NCBI GenBank assembly: GCA_028564675.1 | Contig: JAOVVO010000210.1 | Coordinates: 50,572 to 114,571, forward strand | Source of the DNA: Onchocerca lupi | Lineage: Eukaryota > Nematoda > Chromadorea > Rhabditida > Onchocercidae | Direction of reading: 5' to 3' | DNA length: 64,000 bases | Part shown: positions 1 to 12,700 of the stretch, piece by piece | How positions within the stretch are numbered: position 1 is the stretch's first letter | How the letters are laid out: every line of letters starts with the position of its first letter | The notes under the pieces: model-generated | What the model was told of the DNA's origin: nothing | Seen by the model: the letters and a program-made list of their open reading frames with translations, nothing else | Database searches by the model: none | Program-made: the position numbers and the translations under genes

Positions 1-2247
1 CTTGCTTGCTCATTTCCATTACTAAATTGCAGAGATTTAATATGTCTGAAAGTAAGACGTATGTCAAGGGAATAAACAAACAAAAAGTGCAATTTTCATA
101 TTATCATTGCTCTCAATTCCGTAACCAAACTAAGTGAGAATTAGTGACATCAACAATAGACAAACATCCAGAAAAGTAATCGACAGAAACAGTTGAAAAA
201 GAGCAATTAAGAGAAAATTAGTGATTAAATGGATGGATTTCATCATCATTCTATGAACTGCTAACACTTGATTATATTTCAAAGAAAATATCTCAAAAAC
301 AATCATTATTATGGTGATTTTCGGATTTGCATTTTTAAAGGAACTTCCACTTTTCCTTGAAGTTAAAAACTAAATGTGAAAATCGCAGGTGATAAATTGA
401 GATTTTTTAAAACGTTTTTTTCTTTCAAATTTCTGAAAAATGCAACAGTGGATAATAACTACAAGTGGGGTCACCTAACAAAAACTGGTTTTTTATATTT
501 TCAAAAGATCTGCAGAACAGGAAATGGTTGATGTTTTTAATCTAAGAAAGAATTCGCACTTTTTTTATTTGAATTATGTAGCATAATTTAGTTTTATTTT
601 ATGCATAACCAAAAACATTTGTAATCGTAGTTTTTAACTGTACAGATTGAAAAGAAAAGATATATCGCGAAGATGAAGCAGTCAGATTTTTGAATTGGAA
701 AAGAATGAACTTGTTCAGCTTTCAACTGAATGTTATAATTTATAAATTATTACAAAAGTTTTGCAGCACAACTATTGCCATCCAAAAAAAAGGGAAAAAA
801 ACTCCCAAATAACCAACATCAATTACTAAGTGCAATTTCTAAATTGTAATTTGATAGACAGCTGCCGCAAGTGCAATTCAAATTACTGCATTAATGTATC
901 CAAATTTATGCACTGCATTCACTCAAATAAACCTACGAAAGTACATTCATGCCCAACATAGCATCATTACTACCTATAGGACAAAATAAGACTTGAACAA
1001 TGCAAAGGACGCATTGTGCTGCACTGAGCACGCTGCGCACTGCACTTTTTATTTGCACTACTACTACCATTATTGATAAATCTCTTACACACAATATCGA
1101 ATTGAAGTTGCACTTAAAATCGCTGATAATGACGAGATGCGGACTGACTTCAAGTGGTTTTCTTTACATTCTCAGAAAAATATTAATTTCTTTGATTTGA
1201 CTCCAATAAAATATAATTGAAAAGATGCTGCGAAGTGAACACTACTGAAAACCCAGAATAAATTACCGATTAATCTACGAATCATAATTTGCAAAAGAAA
1301 CCATTTTCATAGAGAGTGACAACTGAAGATAATCAGTCGCTGATATCATACGTTATTTTATTTCCATAATAAGCTAAAGAAACAGGAATGAAGATAGGTG
1401 AAAATCTTCATTCATGTTTCTTTTTTTGTTTCGTCGACCCTCTCCTACTGAAAACTCAGAATAATGCTAATTAATCGATAAGCCACAATCTCCTCAGAAC
1501 TTGCCTCCACTTCCTCTTCATATTCTTGGCTCTCGTCATCCCAGCCAGACAAACATTATTCTGAAAGCTTTACAGCCATCGCAACTTCAATGTTTCACAA
1601 CGAAGCAATTGATGTGACACACATTTGTCACCATCATTGAACTAGAATTGTTCAAGTCTGTCATTTGTGGCAGAGACTGGGGTAAAAGGGGGAGGGGAAT
1701 TAAAGTTGGTGGATGGAGGTAAAGATGGAGTTCTGGGTCATGATTCGGAATAATGAGATGTGGTGAAGTTTTGTAGAATGATGTGGTATGATCTGCGTAA
1801 AATAGCAAAACTGTGTAATTAGAATGAATTCTTGCAAAGGATGTATGATTTATGGGCGTAGACATTACCGTCATATACATGAATAATTTGTGCTGCAAAA
1901 AAATCGTCAGTTTAGCGCTTCTGATAATTTCACAGATCTACTGATCGATTAAATTAAAACATTCTTTCACCGTACTTCTAGATTACTCTTTTTTTGCTTA
2001 ACACATTATGCATGTTTCTCTTGCAATTCATTCATGATACCAATTGTAGGACTGTTCCAACTAATGTATTTATGAATTAAATTGTTGTTATTCATTTCGT
2101 TTCGCTTGAATTTATAAGTTTGACGAACTTTTAAGTCGCCTATTTTTATTAGTTTCAGATGTATCTGCTGTAAAAAGCTTAGCATTATTGCTAAATTATG
2201 CCAAATGATAGTAATCAATTGTGTAACATTCCAAACACCATTGCTGG
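1..2247. other. Upstream gene-free region
   Basis: No reading frame here shows a recognisable domain or a chain of phase-compatible exons. The longest open stretches (for example about 1587-1898 on the minus strand) are low-complexity and have no family motif. The region holds one strong hairpin at 1376-1423 (listed separately) and otherwise AT-rich sequence. The promoter and 5' UTR of the kinase gene downstream presumably lie in its last few hundred bases, but no clear element was seen. Confidence 0.5.
1376..1423. repeat. 20-bp imperfect inverted repeat (hairpin)
   Basis: The left arm at 1377-1395 (AAGAAACAGGAATGAAGAT) pairs with the right arm at 1404-1422 with a single mismatch. One extra A-T pair extends it outward, and the loop is 8 nt (1396-1403). 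This is intergenic, about 1 kb upstream of the kinase gene. It is too short-looped for a typical pre-miRNA. It could be a small foldback element or a chance palindrome. Confidence 0.8.
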
Positions 2248-5165
2248 ATGCAGTATTTGTGAGAAGTAATGGGTTTTGTACTATCTTCACTCTACATTTT
2301 TGGACATCTTATTTGAAAGCGCATTTCATCGATTTCAAATTGTCTCTCTACGTCGTATAATTTCTCTGCATTTTCTTGGTTTTTTTTTTTTTCTTTTTTT
2401 TTTACATTTCCCAAATCTCTTTTTTTGCTTGCCTTTTTGTCAGCTCTCGTAACACGCTAAGTTCATTGCAGAGTTGGAAGTGGCACATTTTCGTGTGTTT
2501 TCAAAGCAGTATCTGCTTCTCCCGGCAACAATGGCGCGCGTGCCACTGTAGCAGTTAAAGTTATAAGTATGCAGGCTGCAAATGCTTCGAAACTCAGCTC
2601 AGACTGTGTTGTTTCGGAAATTAGGATCTTGAAGAATTTAAAGCACAGGCATTCCTTGATATTTTCGCTCAGATTAAAAAGACTGATTCAGAGAGATAAT
2701 ATCCTGTCCTCACTTTTGTTAAAGATAGCTGAAATGATAACTGATTGATTTACTCTTGAGTAGTGTAAAATTCTATTTAACTGTAAAATATGAAACAAAA
2801 ACACTTTAGTGATTTCCATATATGTTTATAAATATTTTTTCAGAAATATAGTTCGTTTATATGATTTTCAATGGGATCGGAACAATATATATCTCATCAT
2901 GGAATTTTGTGGTGGTGGTGATTTGGGTTCTTTCATTAAACATTACGGCTCACTCCCTGAAGCTGTTACGCGCCGTTTTTTTCGTCAGTTAGCCTCAGCA
3001 ATCCAGTATATGCGAGCAATGAATGTGGCACATATGGATTTGAAACCACAAAATATTTTGCTTACTAACCGCTATCATCCTTTTATCAAGGTTGTTAAGT
3101 CAGAAACTCAAATTTTAAAAATTATGTATTAAGTGGTTAAATAAGAGTTCATAACTTTACTTTGTTCAAATGCTTCGCTTGAATATTCCTTCTGAAATAA
3201 GTTGTGACAGGTATCAGACTTTGGTCTTTCGCAATACTTGAAGAAGAATGAACAGGCGTCATCATTTCGGGGCTCGCCTCTTTACATGGCTCCAGAAATC
3301 TTTTGTCGAGGATCATATGATAGTCGTGTCGACTTGTGGTTAAGTTTTTTTTTTTCTTTGGGGCGGAACTCTTTACCAAGTTTTATGCTAAATCTAAAAG
3401 ACTTCAAGATGCTGAATTTGAAGATTTCCAATTTGAAAGGAGCTTTTTCAAGCTCATGTACTGCAGGTCATGCGGTATTATTCTCTATGAATGTTTATAT
3501 GGCGTGCCACCATTTACTGCCCAAACATATGACAAACTTGTGGAACAAATTTTATCAGTGCAGTCCATGAATTTCCCGATGAATGTGCACCTTTCACATG
3601 TTTGTCTTGACCTTTTGCAAGGTATATTTTTATGTAGCAATTGGTTCAAATTATAATCAGTATATTTAAGGTAGTTTTTTGACTTATATCCAGAAAATTG
3701 AGCGTTTAACTTACAGCTCTGCTCGTTCGTAATCCCCGTGATCGCATTACATTTGAACGTTTTTTCACGCATCCGTTTGTGGATCTCGCGAAATTGCCTT
3801 CATCTATTGAACTGGATAAAGCTGACAGTTTTGTAAAAAAATCACAGCAAGCTGAATCTGAAGATGTTTGTTTTTTTCTATTAAATTTATTCATTAAAAT
3901 ATTATATCAGTGTATAATTTATTTGTGTAAACACATTATCTTTTCTAAATGAGAGTTAGCAACGATACTCATATATGTTAAGATGTAGTTTGTGAGATCA
4001 GCTTAATTTTACTGTGCTATAGAGTATGTACAGGACAGCGGAAAATTCTTATGTAACCATAGAGAAAAGTGCATGTAAATTCATAGATGAGTTACTACAA
4101 AAAGTTTGTCAGAAAAAAAAAGTATCTGTCATTTACATTTTACCTTGGTATAATTTCTTCACAGAATCTAGTTGAAGCGACAAAATTATTATCAAATGCC
4201 GTGCAAATTTACATTCATTGTTTGGAATTGTTCGACGATAATGAAGAAAAAGCGAAATTTCGCGAAAAAATTAAAGCATATCTGAAACATGCTGAAGATA
4301 TGAAGGAACGTCTGCGACCTGTTACTGAGGAGCTTTCGCAATCTTTTGGTGAGACGGAATGGAATGATTGGCCTCAGGTATGTTTTTGTTTGAAGGTGGA
4401 TTATGATAACATCTGTTTATTCTAAACCTCCAATCTTTTTTTAAAATTTTTTTAAAGCTCAGGTAGATAAAATCTTATCTCTTCTTTCGTACTGTTTCGA
4501 ATTAATGTTTTATTCGTTTTCAGATCCGTGCTGCAGAGCTAGTAGCACGCACGGCACATGATTTGGAGCGTCAAGAACAATGGAATGAAGCACTGGCGAA
4601 GTATACACTTGCAATTGAAAGTGCTATGCATGTTTTAAGCAATGAAAATCGGAGCACAGAACGCTCCATTAAATTGCAACGTAAAGTTTCCAGTTGGTTG
4701 TCTGCAGCGGAACGAATAAAAGTTTGTTTTAAAATATGTTTAAAGTATTTTTTTTTCTTTTTTTAAGCTTGTCATCAATGGTATTGGTTTTTCTTGAATG
4801 AATGGTATAATTTGTTTCACTCTGTTGTACGTTCTGAGGTCCTAGAATTCTTTTTTTTTTTTTTTTATTTTTTTTTTCTTTTTTTAAATTTTGCAACGAT
4901 TAGACTTGATTACTTACACAAGATGTGATTGCTAAAAATCTGCATAAGCAAACGTCAATTTCCTCCTGTCTGCTTTACTTGCTGTACTTTCAGTGAATAT
5001 GTTGAATATTATGATGAAAATTTTGATGTGTAATTTTAAACTCTTTCTTATCAGAAATATATGCAAGTTATGAATGACGACTGCGAGATTTCGATGAACA
5101 GTACTGATGAAGATGAGAAACAATTCCACCAAATTACCACAAATAAACAGTGTGTAATCTCATAA
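2248..5165 (+). CDS. ULK3-like serine/threonine kinase with MIT domains
   Basis: This is a predicted cytoplasmic Ser/Thr kinase of the unc-51-like kinase 3 family, which is linked to autophagy, ESCRT-III/abscission control and Hedgehog-type signalling. Exons: 2472-2648, 2844-3090, 3211-3338, 3467-3621, 3717-3865, 4165-4377, 4524-4721 and 5055-5165 (stop TAA 5163). All junctions agree in phase. The translation shows a glycine loop (GSGTFSCVFK), the VAIK-type lysine (VAVKV), the catalytic loop HMDLKPQN (human ULK3 has HLDLKPQN), SDFGLS, and RGSPLYMAPE before the DLWSCGIILYE helix. The kinase domain is followed by two helical segments matching the tandem MIT regions of ULK3. The 2472 exon needs a phase-2 partner. 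The ATG at 2248 with donor at 2259 fits the phase but is only a candidate first exon. The first intron (2649-2843) starts with GC instead of GT. Confidence 0.85.
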
Positions 5166-8100
5166 AGTAGGTTAATCATGTTTTCTGAAATATACTTGTT
5201 TCTTCTTTTCTTTGTTATTGCTTCTTGTACATTATTATTTCGAAATGGTTGCTAAATAACTCAGAAAAGAGAAGTAGATTTTCATCCATACCAATTCTAT
5301 AATCTGATGATGAATTTTTGTTTGTCCTTCCGTTATTGTCAAGGAATATAAAGTACTGTGTTCTTAAAGAATAAGCTGGTGATGTCAACTTACTGCTCGT
5401 GTACAAATATTTTTATTTACAATTAATGTAGAGGCAATTAAATTTTTTGAAAGTCACTGACGAATGTTGCAATGAAGAAATACTTTTTATCAACCATTTT
5501 GCTCTTCTCGATCTAAATGTTAGAATTAATTAAAATTTCAAGTTCTGGTTTGATACTCTTGGGAGTTGATTAATGGTTGTTTAAGGCATGGTTTCGTAAT
5601 CTCATTTGGATTTAGATCTATAAATTAGAATTAATTGAAACTGCACTTTCCTGACCTAGTTAAAGTGTTGACAAAAGCGTTTGATACATGAACACCGATA
5701 GATACATTTTAGGTTTATTAGATTGATTCTAATCTAAGACCGACTTCTTAGTAAGGAGATATTTACGAGAAATTGTATAGTCGTATCGATGGTTTATTAA
5801 TATGAAGTTCTTTTTGTGCGACATTTCCGCATGTTTCTTACATAAGTGAAAGGTCTGCTGAGTTCATTTCTCGCAAAACTTTGTTCGGGAAAAGTTATAC
5901 TTGCTCAATTCATTAAACCGTAATTAATTTTGAAATTTACATATGCAACTCAAGAATGAAGAAAGAAATGTTGTATATATATCTTCGTAATGATTGAAAT
6001 GTTCTGCTGCTTCTTACACTAAATTCGATCTTGATTTTTCCGTTGTAATCCTTTTGAGATCTTTTAGCCCAATACATAATAATTACTGGGCAAAAATATA
6101 TTTAAGAGTAGAGAATGCCCATTCCACCATGATGGTTCGAACTTCTTGTGCTCTTAATATTGAAGAATCATAAAGGATCAGGTTGTGAGTTTAAAGCATT
6201 TTTATTGCTGCAGTAATGAATAAAGACTTTGTTTTCCGCTTCCTCTGCAACTATTATTAACATGATAAATGTGGAGTTTCATGCACGTTGAACAGCTTTA
6301 TTTCCTTCAATGGTACGAATCGTGGGAGAAAATTCGGTCACCGTTCGCTTCCATTTGTTTGAATCCTGCAGCAAATTAATTAGCGAATTCTTCAATAATC
6401 AGAACAACTAAACAATAATTTAATGTTGAGTGTGGACAAAAGCAAATTGCAAAAAACCTACCTGAGAGTAAGTCGTTCAACTAGAAATTTTAGAAATGAA
6501 TGCATGCCATCTGTCGCTGAAATCGCGAGATATAAAAAAAAAAGGAAAAGAAAAAAAAAGAGAAAAATCAGTGATCCCTTTCTTTAAAATTTTACATTGC
6601 ATATCTCATGTAGTTGATTGTAAAATTAATTTGTCTATCCAGTTAATGAGCTTTAAAAAAAGCTCTCTTTCATCATCAGCCAATTACTGGCACAGTCTCA
6701 TGCGCACCAAAGGCGCATGCTACCGAGACAACAAAGGATCTTGCTTGTCTCTGCAAAATGATACCAGGATCCTCCATCCACGAAGAAGATGAGGGTCCTG
6801 AGTACAAAAATCATTTCTATCAACTAGCTGCCATCAGCTCGGTCGAATGGACCAGCTGGTGATAAACCAATTCTTCTTCTTTACCAAACCAATCTCCCCT
6901 TTTTTACATTATAATCTCTTAATGATATTATCGGAACTGTATTGTTAATATAATTGTTGTAATAATTGCTGCGTATGTTGATTTATAAATTAATCATAAT
7001 AAAGGTTTAATTACCCAAGTTTGAAGTTCGTTACCGAGTGAAAGAAAATAGAATTGAAGAAACTGTGAGAACGAAAGAACAGAATTCAACTCATTATTTT
7101 GACACTATCAGAAAGAAAAAGCGACACCATCCAAAGAAAAAATGCATGCAAGCAGTCAAAAATGTACAATAGACATTCCAGTAGATTACAGATGTCGAAG
7201 AAACTATCTCAGTATTATAGAGTGCAAATGACATTGGAAAACATCTTTTAACAGTTAGAATGAACAGTACAATGGCGAAGTGATTAGAATTGATAACTGC
7301 ATCTGTTATCACACATTTCAAAATCATGAGCAGATACATTTCGTGTAACAGTTATTAAGTAAAAGGGCAGCACATTTCAGCAAAAAAATTCTTGTTTCTC
7401 TATGGCTGCGCTCAAAATAGTACAGAATTAACTTTCTACGTGGTTTACAATTACTTCCCATTTAAAATATGTGATCCACTTTTTCAGGAATTCATCTTCA
7501 GTGTACTCATTAATTCTTTAACGATCTTGAGAAGCTGTAGAACCTGACAGAAGATATTTACTAGCCGACATTAAAAATCAATTATAATTTAATGAACTTC
7601 TAAAGATACTCAACCTTTGTTACACTAGCTAACGACTCGCAGAAAGTTCATTAGTACGTTATGTGTCACTGTCGCTGTGATATGGATATTCATCGATTGA
7701 ATTGATTGATCGATGAATAATATAGATCTGTGCAATCCTGTTGCTGTTTATTCACCCATTCAAAGTGAAATTTTATTATGATAATCATAGAATGATGCTA
7801 CCAATCTTATCTCTTTAATTCATTTTCGGTTGCTGTTAATTACACACTATTTCGACATTATACAAATACTGTTTGCACAACAAATTTGGTATTCTTCAAG
7901 TTCTTTTTTTTTTTTTTGATTCATTTATTAATATTAAAATTCAGCTAAATAATTTAATATTCTTGTAACTATATTTTATACAGGGTCGATAGGCTTTATG
8001 GAAATTTTTTTTATGGAATTATCGACATTATTTCAGATTTACAGAGACCGTGAAAAATTCTAGAAATGGTGGCTTGGTGATAAGCCCTACGAGAAAAAAC

Positions 8101-9734
8101 AGTCAAATACACAATACAAAATGCATTAGATAAACAAAGTATTAAGGATACCTATTTCCTCGCCTCCTACATCTAATTTAGCAAAACCTTCCATTGTCAA
8201 AAGACACACAATAGAAGTCTTTACTGAAGAAAAAATGATGTCATGAAGCAGTGAAAAGAATTGTCAGGTTAAATATTATTAAGTTAAATCAGATTGATGC
8301 CGGTATGATGGAAATTGTGGTTCTGCGAAGAATTAAAGACTTCTGTGATTCGAAATTTCCACTTTAATCAGAAAATTCTTTCAAAGAGAGAATAGGTTTC
8401 TTCAAGTTTTCTTTACTGCAGGATTCAGCTGTGAATTCCATAAGTTGAAACCGAAGAATGTTAATCACGATAATGCATTAAATTGATTTGTGCACTTTAC
8501 GCGGTCATTGATGACACTAATCAAAAAAAAAAAAAACCAAATAGATTATTATATTTGATCACTGCTATGAATGCTTCATTGGATATTCAAATTTAATGCA
8601 GTAAACAGAAGTGGATTCCAGAAATATGGCTTTCACACTGATACTCTGTAGCTTCCAGAATTTTATGCACATTAGCATTTAAAAAAATTCGAATCCAAAT
8701 TTAAATTTAAGTCTGGATTAAGATTGCATAGTTAATAACTTCAGGAAGGAAATAGAAGTTTCGAAAAGGAAGTGCGTCAGTCATTTGAATTGATTTCTGC
8801 AATTTTAAATGAGGAGAATAATTTACACCTGGTAAAAAACAATATAGGAATGAATCTATAATTTTTGAACTGCGTTCGAAAATGTTAGTGTGAACAGCAC
8901 TTAACTAAACTAGATGGTCTGCTACAAAATAATTTTTTTTTTCCGTTAAAAAGATTGAGTTCTTTTCACGCAAAAATCATTTTTGTTTAATTCCACTTTA
9001 GTAGATTGGAAAAATGAAATTACAGAAGAATTAAATTCAAAGTGAACATTTGAGCCATACTACTAAGCTCTCCTGCTGTTTAAACAAACAATTGAACGAC
9101 CACTATGTACAGAACATTTGCACACGCAGACTGCATACTTGCTACGAACAATCATCCAAACCAATCGATGTTTTAAAACTTCACGATTTATTTCAATTTA
9201 AGCTTTCTTCGTTTTTTTCCTATTTTGTGATTCAAGTCCCCAGTTTATCCTTCTCCATTCACACCTTAGATTATCAGGAATTCGAACTGTATGGCCTTAA
9301 TTAGTTGTCATTCTTCAGTGTCTTTTACCTCTCTTACTTCCTTCCACACTTCACCATTCTTGCAATGCAAGCAGGAAGCTTTTTTCGAATGATCGTGGAA
9401 GCAGTGATAACAATGATAACGTTTAAAGCATATGTTTAATTGGTTCATTGGGAACAGTGTGCTAAAATGCAAGCAAGCAGCTCTCCTAACAATACTAGAG
9501 ATATTTAAACACACTCTACCGAAATGAACTAATTAGACAAAGGCTTTAAACGTTATCAAAAAGTGCCGTATAGCTCACTTCTTGAAATGTTCTCGTCTAT
9601 TGGCTATAGTTTGATGAATGGATTAGCAGTTTCTTTTTCAGATCATATTAAGTTCATGTTGAGGAGTACCACTGCATGTCAACAATGGATCGGTTTATTG
9701 AAGTTTGAGAATTGAGTGAATGAATATTTGCATA
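5166..9734. other. Gene-free region between kinase and tetraspanin
   Basis: About 4.6 kb of AT-rich sequence in which I see no phase-compatible exon chain and no family motif. A slightly more GC-rich, partly self-complementary island lies at about 6690-6860. Around 6496-6560 there is a purine-rich, lysine-coding stretch that looks like low-complexity DNA. Short poly-A/T runs occur at about 7905 and 8525. The tetraspanin promoter should lie near its 3' end, but no element was recognised. Confidence 0.5.
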
Positions 9735-12700
9735 ATGGATGATAATACGAATAGTCATTGTGTACAAATATGCCTTCTTCTGTATACCGTCTTGTTTTGG
9801 GTAAATTATCTTACATAATAAATTAGCAGTCAATAAAAAAAATTTCTGAATTCTTTTTTCAATAGATTACTGCTTAAAAATGAATGAAAAATCAACACTA
9901 TTTATAGTACACTGGAGGTTAACCTTGTTGTCCATATGATCGCTTTCAACAGGATTAGCTATCTTTGCTTTCATTTGATAAAGCAAAGATAGCTTTAATT
10001 TCGGATCCAGATTTTCTTGTTCAGGCACCTTAAAAATTTGCGCACTTGTCATTTCTCTGCGGTAAATTTGTTCATCAAACTAATTGTTAAAGATGAGTGT
10101 ACTAGTTTATATTCTCGAAATTTGAATACTCAGGCAAAAATCTTTTATTCCTGTTTCTTCTAAAATTTATTTTTACCAAGATTGCAGCTTACTGGATTAG
10201 CACTAATATTTTTGTCGCTGTTGACACTGCTGGATCCACGTCGTAATTATATCCTTGACTTAGTTGATTTCTCGGAGGATGATCCATTACTTCGTGGAGC
10301 CAGCTATTTGGCTCTTGTTACCGGTTCTATTACAATGATAATTGGTTTTATTGGTTGCTGTGGTACGATCAAAAAGTCACTATGCCTGCTCATTACCGTT
10401 CGTTTTGTAATTTTAAAATTTATTTACGAAATAGCTATGTAGATTTGGTTTTGGGCGATTAATTTTTTCTTTTGAAATATTAAACTTAATTTAATGTTTT
10501 ACATGAATCCACTTTTATAACCTCAGTTGAAAATCCGATAATATGCTTTTGTAATTTCAAAAGTGGCGATAATTCTGTCAATGTATTTCTGTAAGAAATT
10601 GCTAATCATATGACTGATGATTTAAAAATACATGTGAGTAGTAACTGTGAAAGTGGTACCTCAGATTTTGCGGAACTTTTTTCAGTTCGTGATCTGTTTG
10701 CTCGTGCTATTTTTCGCTGACATAATAATCGCTTGCCTGGCACTATTCTATCATAATAAGGTTGGTAACTTTTAGAATTATCAATTAAAATTCGATACTA
10801 ATATATGTAATGAGGTGTAAATTGCAGTTTGTTGGCGATGAGCTTAGTGTGTATTTAACAAAGTTAACACATGATCGGTATTATCGTATTCATTGGGTAA
10901 CGCCACTCATCGACATCATTCAGTATTATGTAATTTTTATTTAAATTTGGCTTCTATTAATCTAGTATTTATTATAATTTATAACAGCACCACCGCTAGG
11001 TTCAAATTACTTCAGTGACGGAACTTTGCGAGAAATAGACTTGTCCATAAATTTTTGTTTTTTTTCTTTTGTTGTAAAAACTGGAAGACATATGGAATCT
11101 TGGAGGAGTACGAAGTTGTTGAACATAAAATAACTATGTAATCTTACTTACCAGAAATATGGAATATTGGTTGATCAAAAGTGATATGAATTTCAAGCTA
11201 TCTTGGTTCACATTTCAATTCATTATAATGCTTTAAAGGGATTTAATCCAGTTGTTCGTTCCTGTGTTTAAATCCCGTTACTTGCTTGCATGTTGCTCTT
11301 TTATTAATTTCTGCTTTTTAAATGTAAGAGTTTATGGCATTTGAAAGATGAAATGTTAATTGATGAGTTGTGAAATGTTGTGTTACTGTCTTTCTCCATT
11401 GCAGGTGAAAATATTCAAATTTCTCCCTCAGAATCACAATTGTCGACCATTTTTTGTTACTTACTATTCTAACATTTAAAAAACTTCTCTTCTCAATTCG
11501 TAGGTAGCTTTATTTCATTACGCATTATACTAATCAACTAAATTAATGTATCTTTTTTTGAAATTTGAGAAGCAGAAGGAATGCAGACGGTGGAAGTTCT
11601 TGTTAGAAAGTTCTAAAAAATCTAACTTTTCGTTGCAATTTTTCAGCAGACTGAAGCCCGAAATTTCTGTGAAATAAAAAAATTATTCTATTATACTTAC
11701 TTCCATGACCGAAAACCCTCAAATAATATCATTCGGATTTTTTTGAGATGCTTTTATCAAAATTTTAGTTCTTGACAAATGATTTTGATCAGAAATTGCA
11801 ATTGCTGATAAGACAAAGTTATGGTATCAGTCCGAATATCGAATATAATGCCAAAGTAACCTCGCTCATCGATAAACTACAGTTTAATGTTAGCTATATT
11901 TTTTTCGTTGATTTTTCAATATCAGTGAATTTAGCTGATATATTGAATACTGATACTGGCATTGATATTGATATGAGACTAATATATGATTATCCCAGAA
12001 TTCATAATTTATAAATGATTTCTAGGAGCAGTGTTGTGGTTCAGTTGATTACAAAGAGTGGAGCAGCAGTCGCTGGCGCACATCCTTTTGGACAAATGTT
12101 GAATTATTGCAGCAGCAACCACAGTTTGGTTTTGATGTTGTACCAATTACGTGCTGTGTGCAGTTGTCCGGTGCTACACCGATGAATCCGGTTGCCAGAA
12201 GTTCAGCACGCTGTCAACAGTTTCAAGCTAATAAATTATGGAGGCATCAAACGGTATACTAATACTGGTAGTAAAATGTTATAAGTGAGATTTCTGATAT
12301 ATTATCGGAATTACTTAGGATATCTGGAGGAATTTAGTGTTTCGAGAAATTTGCAGCTAATTTATCTTAAAATTTTAAATTGGAAAAACCATTTGTAGCA
12401 TAATGCATTTTAACATTCTAAAATTCAAGCTTTTTTTTCACAAACCGTTCGCTTTATTAGAAATAACACTAATAAGTTATTGTAAGTTACGCAAACCTTC
12501 AAGTTCAAGTTCAAATTTTGCGAATTACTGCGCTAAATAGAATCGAATTGTTAAAATTAAACAAAGTAACAATAGTTAATATTTTTATTCGGATGTTACG
12601 CATTCTTTTACTTTCTTGGTAATGAACATCTGTTCGAGTTGTATACCTTGTCGAACAGAATTTACACTCCGTCTGCAGTAGATCAAAAATCAAAAGTTAC

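Noticed and set aside
6496..6792. 98-codon lysine-rich ORF
   Set aside because: It begins in low-complexity purine sequence, has no family motif and no partner exons.
6820..6870. tRNA-like GGTCGAATGGACC segment
   Set aside because: No acceptor stem, D-arm or proper T-loop can be formed around it.
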